64,000 nt of DNA. It comes from Trichostrongylus colubriformis. Its lineage: Eukaryota; Nematoda; Chromadorea; Rhabditida; Trichostrongylidae. The notes under the pieces were generated by a model, which saw only the letters and a list, made by a program, of their open reading frames with translations, did not search any database and was not told the origin of the DNA. Position 1 is the first letter of the stretch; every line of letters starts with the position of its first letter. A program made the position numbers and the translations under genes. Positions 35,401 through 43,876 of this stretch are shown piece after piece. Where the stretch lies: the NCBI GenBank assembly GCA_963978905.1, contig OZ022259.1, forward strand, positions 30,233,994-30,297,993, written 5' to 3'.

Positions 35401-38400
35401 TCTTTTGAGATGGAGTGAAATGGTATCACAGAGAAGTGGTTTGCAGCTTCGTTTAATGAGAATAATCTGAGACCTTAGGCAGCGATCTTCATTACAATTT
35501 TAGAAATGAGGAATTGGCACATTCCTCACATTAAAGGGATATTCATGGATATAGCCATTTTTCGGTGGGAGGGTAATTAGACATGTGATAGTATGATCGT
35601 GGCTCAACTATGAAACAGAAACAGGAAAGTGTAGTGGTATAATTTCATGACAGGCTAACATCTCATTGAGCAAGTTCATTCAGATCGAAGACATAAGGAA
35701 ATGAGCGTGAGTAGCAACGCTGCCTCCAGCAGCTTGCGACTCAAGCTTAAAGACACCAGAAGGGGGTAATTTTGGCTTACGGTAGAACAGACGTAGTGTG
35801 GACGAGTTAAAGTGGCCGCCATTACACAAACTCGCTAATTTGACGCCTTGGCATGTGCCAAGAGAAGATGTTTCTTATTATAGATTTGTCTTTTCCTTTT
35901 ACTTTTTCGGTTGTTCTTTCTTATATTGTTTCTAGATGTACTTACATGAATGCTAATGTAGTTGGGAATGGCCACTCCACTGCGCTGCGAGTCAGGTGCT
36001 ACAACAAACGTTGGACCGCGGTCCGTCTCCTGCAGCGGACAACTCGGAAAGTCAGTGCGATGGTGCGAATGAGGCGCGAATGCACACCGCAGCGATGCAC
36101 TTTTGAATCGGGTTTTTTCACCGATTATCGCTTCTCACCTTCTGCGTTCGTTAGAAAATGCTCATTTCTTTGTATTTTTCTCTTGTTTCGGACCCCTTCC
36201 GGTTCCTTTAATTCTGTAAAAGCGCCGTCATGTACGGATACCGTCATTGGACAGTCTTTGCTTGCAGCATACGCAGCAGCATCTATTTGTGGGCGTCTGA
36301 CGTTAGCTGTGGTTCTTACTCCAATGCTTGTTCAACCGCTCTTTGTCTTCGGTACATGTTTTCGCTTACAGTTTTTCCATTTTCTTTAAATTACCTACCG
36401 CTTGGGGTACGATCGACTGCTTCATACTGCAGACGATACGGTTATTAAAACAGTAATGGTAGTAAACGCAAGTTATACATATTTTAGGGCAAAACAATTC
36501 ACGTCCTGGGCCTCTTTTCTCTTAGTAAAGACTGGCAGTCAATTATAAACTGATCTCCACCGAGCTATGCCATGATACTGCCGTGAAACAAACAGTACGA
36601 TCGCGTTCCAAGTTATTCTGATCGATGACTCAGATTGTGTGTCGTGAAGACGAAAGATCGGATGCTAAATGGGCTCGCCTGGCACCAGATTGAGCACTTT
36701 ATGCGGTAATCGTGTACAACGCATAAACGGCACATTCCAAGCCTTCGAAGAAGGAGCAGTACTACTGATATCGTCATCAATATCCCAGCGTTCGTGGGGG
36801 TTTTGCTGTGCTTCTGACCACACAGAGGCGGAGACGACACGCTCTTCGGCACTCGACCAATGACGACATAGCGCGGCCCCTGCTTCGACAAACCTTGAAT
36901 GCACCTCCAGTTGGCTCGTGTTCCGTTTCGGTTTCGCCGTAGTATCAAGGCGTCTTGAAAAATGGTTCATTCGCTAGGATGCAGTTTATTCAAATATTAT
37001 ATGCTGTCAGGCCGCCTCGCTCACCTATATTATGGTCTTGATACTCATATGATAGAACATGAGGTTAATTTAGCGAAAATTCTTTTTGCTCAGCAGTATC
37101 AAGAAAGATTACTTGTGGAACAAATCTCCAAATAAGGTTGTGAGAGGGGAAGGGGGAGGGGCGTCTTCCGCTATGGTGGGCTCTCTCGGGTGTTCGCGGA
37201 AGCCGACGTTGAATGCTGATCGATCTAGGTGTATTGTGGTGTGCTGAATAGGCGTGCGTTTCACAGAAGATGAATCACGGGTGCGGATCTTCTGTGCAAA
37301 CGCGTTTTTGTTTTTTTTCTCCCGTCAGCTCAGCTCATGTGAATCGAGAAGGCCCGTATATTAGAGTATATGAGAGATTTCCTTCTTCATTCGATATCCG
37401 GACAGATCACCAAATTTCCCTATTTATGCATTTCGAGGGCATATGGTGACGTATGCAAGAGTAGTTAGAAATCCATCAATTTATAAACACATTTGATGTT
37501 TCTTCACAAAGTAGGCAGAGCAGTACAATCTGCATAGCGAATGGAGAAAAGAGCTCTACACACATAACACTCGGAGCCCACTACTCTAGATGGGGAGCAA
37601 CACTGAGAAGCCGTCTCATGATCGCCAGGACATGGAGTAATACGTCCCTTCGCATACAAATCATAAGATAGGAATTTCTTGAATTTACGCAAAAAAAAAT
37701 TGAGAATGAACCAAAGACATAATAACATCATTTCGACCACCTAATTAAAATATCAGCAACTCTCAGCCTGTACGGATCACTTCATCGGGATCTGACATCT
37801 TACCTTATCGTTTTCCACTTATGCATCACCAGAAAACAAAATTCCATCGTGATGCACTTGCCAATATGCGGTCCTCTGTGTTGTGCGGACTCCATGGCAG
37901 AACCTTCTCCTCTATTTCAAAGCATGACTCCTCGTCAGAATCATAGTTTGTCGAACGTTGCTTTCCTCAAATTAAACGAGAACCTAGACGGCAAGCGTGT
38001 TTTTACAACAACCAGAGTCCTCCCACAAGTGTGCCGACACCAACTTCGGGCAGGTTTTCAGAAGAGAGAATATGAGAACAAGCCACTCTTTTTTCTCTTC
38101 TGGACAATGACACGTCCTATTAGAGTTCACCTTAATCGGTAGTACTCTGCAAGCTCTCTTCAAATTTACAGGATGTAACAATTGAGATGTGAACACATTT
38201 CCACTTTTCTTTCAGATCAATACAATGTGTGATCATTGTGTGTAGCTTTTTTTTTCTTTTTTTTTTGCTGTGAACACTGAGGGATTGTACCGTTTTGCAC
38301 ACTTTGTGTAGAAATAAGACATGTGTTTGAAAATTAACGAATTCTCAACTATTCTTGCGTATGTCATCACATGTCCACAAAATGTGGTTTTCAAAAAATG

Positions 38401-41400
38401 CATAGATAGGAAATTAAAAAATCTTTCCCATACAGGTATTAAATGAAGATGTGAATCTCTCAAATATCTGAATATATGTAATTTCTGTGTTCATATGAGC
38501 CCTTAGGAGAAGAGTCAAAGATGCTCGCACAAAGAATCCAGTTCCGGGATTCATCTCCTGCAAAACAACCTACCTATCCACTACACCACGAGTCACCTTG
38601 TCTGCATTTCCCATTGACCCCCACGAACATGCGAAGGAGAGAGCCAACCATGTCGAGAAACTTCCCTCGCGCGCGTAATTTTGCTCGCAGAAACGCTCCG
38701 CTATTTTGGAGAGAGGATTTGAGTCCCTTGTTCCAAGACGAGTGCAGTGATATACATTGCCCATTGCAAATGGCCAGGCAGACCCGCTGACCTTCCCTTA
38801 CAAACTCTCCGCTTTCAAACGTTGCAGCACCACGCCCGCACCGCGTCGACGACGGCAAACGATGCTAGCATCGGCGGTAGTGGCAATCGAGTACCCGTCA
38901 CGTCACATTAGAACTCACCTTAATCAGTACTCTGCAAGCTCTCTTCAAGTTTACCACTGTATTGATAACAATGCCGACGCTGTGCTGATAACGCTTGACC
39001 GAACAAAAATCAGTATGGATCATGGCGAGAACCTCGCGAATCTGTAGCGGAAGCCTGCGCAAATCCAGCCACACTTTGGCACTGTGCTCAAATTCTCTCC
39101 CATATGAATATCATTACAGATTCGAGCGGGCTCTCACAACAGTCTCATACTGCAGTATGGTTATGAACAGAGCGCGTCACAATAGTGCCGACGTTACCAC
39201 CGGCGGCTTCTCGGTTGCCGCCGCCAACGCCGATTCCGCAAGCATGGAAGCCGCCTAACATCGGTTCACTGTGGCCGCCTTCATACGCCGGCGGTGGAGC
39301 GTAGCTGCGTGTCTCTGCGTCTCCACTCATGACATCATGCCTCGTTTCTTGCGTCGTCTTTGCCCTCTCGCGTACCACTCTGCCTCTTAGGTCTGTGAAC
39401 GCAGCCGCGCCTTGAGCGCAGAGTACGAAGGCTACAATACAGTGCGTTTCATAGTTATAAGGTCACCCCTGAATTTCAGGTTTTCTCAACAACACCCCAT
39501 CAAGGAGTCTTTTCAGTCTCATAGACGGATTCCTCACTTGAAATAACCCCCATATCCGATTTCTGGTTGCAGTCTCGTTTACCTCATGTTTTTTGAAGAA
39601 TTTTTCGTTTTTTGCACCGTTCCATAATTATAAGGTCACCCTGGAAAAAAGAAAAAAGCTGAGGCTCTAGCAGGTCTGTTAAGATGGATATGTCTCCCAA
39701 ATACATCTTCGAGATACATGCTCAATCATCTTGTGGCTAGCTGCTGTGTTCTTGAAGAAAAGCCCACATTTGGAGTTCTCGTGATGCTTGACTCAGTTTG
39801 AGAGGCATTCCAAAAAAAATCGGAAGATTCCTGTGCTCAGATAGATAACATTCGAATCATTCGGAGTTTTCAGATGTGTTTCAGGCTCTGTACTCCCACA
39901 TGAGATCATTGTCATCAGCGAGAAAGGAATTCTGCGCGTCACTTTCCACAGCACCTCGTCCATGGATCTGATTTGCTTGGAGTTGAACCATTCCTTGTCT
40001 GGAACCACAGCGTGTACAGTTGCGAGAAAGAGCAGAAACCAAAGAAAACCATAACCAAAGAAATAATGAAGTAGTTTCCGAGGCCTGCAGCACACCATAA
40101 GGCGGCACGACTTCAATTCATAATGTCGTTCTTGAACACGGATCAAACGAAACTGAATTTGCGCAGCAGTTGTACCCCGCATGCGAGTAATTCCATCTGA
40201 ATTGTGTTTTTGAGTCTGGAAATATTATATCTGTATGGTGCTGACGGGTAGGTAGACAACCTTGGTCTGAGAGGTGCGCCGATCTACCGCAGTCTCGGCA
40301 ATTGTTGTAGGCGAAGGGTGATGATCTCAGTTCTTTACGGCAATAATGTTGCATTGAAGCTTGCCTTCGAAACCTGCGGAATGGACTCCAGAGACTGTTA
40401 GAAGATCATACGAATAAACCAGACGCCTCTTGGAGCCGACCAGCTCTTCGTAATTGCGTCTCAAGGTTGGGGTGTTGTTCAAGTAGGTCATTCAACGGAA
40501 TTGCGGTTGAAGTTCCGAAATACGGACTTCCAGTCATAGATAACATGTAGTCTTGGTCTCAGCTCTATTATGGAGATCCAAAAGACATCGTCCTAAATAT
40601 TTACCCCAATAATCGCCATTTCTGGGAGGCAAGACTGCTGAAACAGACAATCGTTGAAGACTGAAACTGTATCTGTGGTAAGGCTCTTCAAAATTTCGTT
40701 TCTACTTCACCGAATCTGCTAGTTAAAGGAATCGTCCACGGAAAATGAGTTTTTGTGTTACCCATATATTTATGTTGTATTTGCCTAATGTTGGCCTCAT
40801 GCAAAATTTTACGCGAAAAAATGTGAATCTGGCTGAGATACAGCACCACAAAGTGCGGTCCCAGTGGGCGGGGCCTCCGTGTAAAAGCCTCGTACCGCGT
40901 CCGCCGTGGTCGTAAACGCATTGTAGGAACAGAAGGTTACGTAAACAGTCCCACTCTCCGTTCCCAACGGCGGCGGAAGACGGGACGAGGCTTTCATACG
41001 GAGGCCCCGCCCACTGGGACCGCACTTTGTGGTACTGTATCTCAGTCAGATTCACATTTTTTCGCGTGAAATTTTGCATGAGGTCAACATTAGGCAAATT
41101 CAACGTAAATATATGGGTAACACAAAAACTCATTTTCCGTGGACGATTTCTTTAATGTCGTTCTTAATTAGGAGGTAGCCATAGATTACAAGCTCTTTCG
41201 CATGCGCTGTTAACTCTAGCAAATTCTCTGCTTCTTCGGAGTGACCTTGTAATTATGAAACGGCACAAAAATCAGAAAATATTCATAAAAATGCCGGGCT
41301 CAAAGGTAATGTCATCAAAACTGGTATAGAAGGGTTTACTGTGGTGAGGAATCTATAAAAAATACTTGAAAATTTTTCTGTTAGCTGTCTCTACTGAAAA

Positions 41401-43781
41401 GCGAAAATCTGGGGATGACCTCATAATTATGAAACGCACTGTAGGTGCCCCTCTGCATCGCTTCGACACCTCGTGCATTGGTATCACGAGCAGCATAGCT
41501 CAAGTTAACCAGACCGATGCAGTTTGCTGAGTGCAGCCGACTGATTTGATTTGCCAGAGGGGGCGTACGGAAGCCAAAGCATACTCACTCATTACGTCGT
41601 TATACCGAGTTAGCGACTATATATTCTTCACGTTTATGAGTATACCAAACGGGGGTCTGTCGGCCGCTCATTAGGGATGTAGGTTGTAGGCAGCAATGAA
41701 CACGCAAACTCAGGCTCAAACCAGGAACTCTATGAACCCTATGTTCCCGATATAGTTCCATAGAGAAAACGTGGCTTTATGTCGTGCTGTCCGATGGGAA
41801 AGATAGCGCTCCACTTATTGGAACTTCAGCATGTTGATGCCGAACACTTATTAACTGTCAGAAGTAAAAAGAAGTGTGTCTGTCAGAAACAGTGAGAATT
41901 CGCTTAATATTTATTACAGCTGGTTTTTTCATCGATCTAAGAACCGTGCCTATTTATTTCAAAGTGTTCACTCACATATCTTGGTTCAAGTATGCTTATG
42001 AAGCTCATTTAATCATTCTGCTGGAACCGATCAAGAGTGTGGTTGGTTAGTGACTTAAAGGATGTGGTGCGGACGCAAGCTCCACTTATTTCTTTCCTCC
42101 TTGTACGGGGTGCGACAAAAGCCTGACGAGATCCTACCATTTCAGTTAGGGAGAAAGTGTCAACATGAATTTTGCTTGTCAACATGAATTTCGCTCCAAG
42201 TGTAGATGATTAACAGACATTTGATGAATTTATTTGGTGTGCCCCCCTGGAGTTTGATAGAATCGTCACTAGCCCATACACATTGCTGAAGACGGACGGC
42301 GAGACATCGTACGTTGTCGGACTCAGATGACCTTGTTTAAATCGTCCCAGACTTACGCCAGAGTAAACTTCAGAGAGTCGAATAAAGTGTGAGAAATGGT
42401 GCAGACTCCGCCGTTCAAGACGCTTCAGATGAGATGTCGAGCCGGCTAAGATTCATACTGTTTGGCGGTCACTGCTGCGACGTGGGGCAAAAAGGAAATG
42501 GGCGTTGGAACTATTTGTTGATCACGCATACCGATAAATTCATGTTGATACCATTTTTGTCTGAAAGGCTTTCGCGATCAAAACTTTTGTAGCACCCTGT
42601 GCATACATATACGCTCACATAGGAATGGTTCTGAATACCACTGCTTTAACATATTTACAAAAAGTGATTCATTTAAGATAGCCCGACGAGCTACACTCAA
42701 AACGCTACGTTGTACTCCTCCAAAAACGGTACCGATGTAAGCATGATCATACCGTTATTGTTATCATAATGCCAAGTGTCATAAGTCTTGCAACAATTAT
42801 AACGTACAAGGTAGAATACGTGGTTGGGAAGGTTATGTTTGGTTCTAAGATGGTTTATGATACTTCTATGCAACGTGACATTTGAACTTCAAGGGTAAGA
42901 GGTTCGCGGACAAATAAAACTTCTCACTTTCTCTTCGAGAACACCACTCCCAAGTGCATTGGGGATTCTAGTGAGACAGTTTTCACCTCCTGGAAGTGCA
43001 ATCTTCACTAAGAAAGTGTGAGTTACAAAGATCTCGGAGTATGGCTATGTCACCAGGACCTCGCGATTTGTCATAGTCGTGAGTAATTTTAGTTTCCCGC
43101 AGTGTAAATACTTTCCACTGAGGTGCATTACCTTCAAAGTACTATTCCACAACTTATCAAGTAGGACTCAAAAGCAACTCACAATTATTTGTTCAGAATT
43201 ATTGGGTCCAAAAATTAAAGCAGAAGTGCTTAGACGATACTCCAGTGAGCAAGTGTTTAAAAATTCTGCAAATGAAAATATTTTTTCCGAACGAGCAGCG
43301 AAGGATTCCTCGACTGTAAAGGGAAGAAGCGCGCGGGAGATGATACGCATTTGGACAAGAGATAAAACGCAAAAACATGGGCGCCTGCCTCGAATATGCG
43401 CTTGAATCGGCAGGGGATGTCCTGCTGCAGTGACTGTGACGCTTTCGCTAAAATCCTCTGGACGAGAAACCTGTGGCTACATATTCACCTCGGGGCTACT
43501 TCTATGTTTTGGTTCTCAAAGGATTTTTTTTTCATTTTTTCCTGCATGCTCTTAGAAGGTTTGTCCTACATAAGTTTGAGCGGTGGTGACGATGGGGTAC
43601 AACTAGGCGCGAGATTCGGTGGATTGGTTACTCAGGTGTTGTCAGCTTCTCAAGTACAGTGCATATCATATAGTGTGACTGCCCCTCAAAACGATTCCGC
43701 CACACACACTGAAATCTGCCGATCGATCTGTTCCAACTCAACCCTCTTAAAACAACTCCTGATCCGAATGCCACTCTGTGT

Positions 43782-43876
<95 letters not shown>

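Larger units (their letters stand above)
39441..41445. repeat. Inverted pair of ~205-bp repeats around 1.6 kb
   Basis: 39441-39650 starts agtgcgtttcatagttataa and ends 'ccgttccataattataaggt'. 41242-41445 is a related copy in reverse orientation ('gtgaccttgtaattatgaaa' ... 'cataattatgaaacgcact'). Between them lie palindromic element D copy 2 and a minus-strand open frame (39793-40182) with one hydrophobic helix. They could be two solo repeats or the ends of one larger element. Confidence 0.6.

Noticed and set aside
35853..36389. 178-codon open frame
   Set aside because: It joins family C repeat sequence to the real TM5 exon; only 36268-36351 is supported by splice sites and phase.
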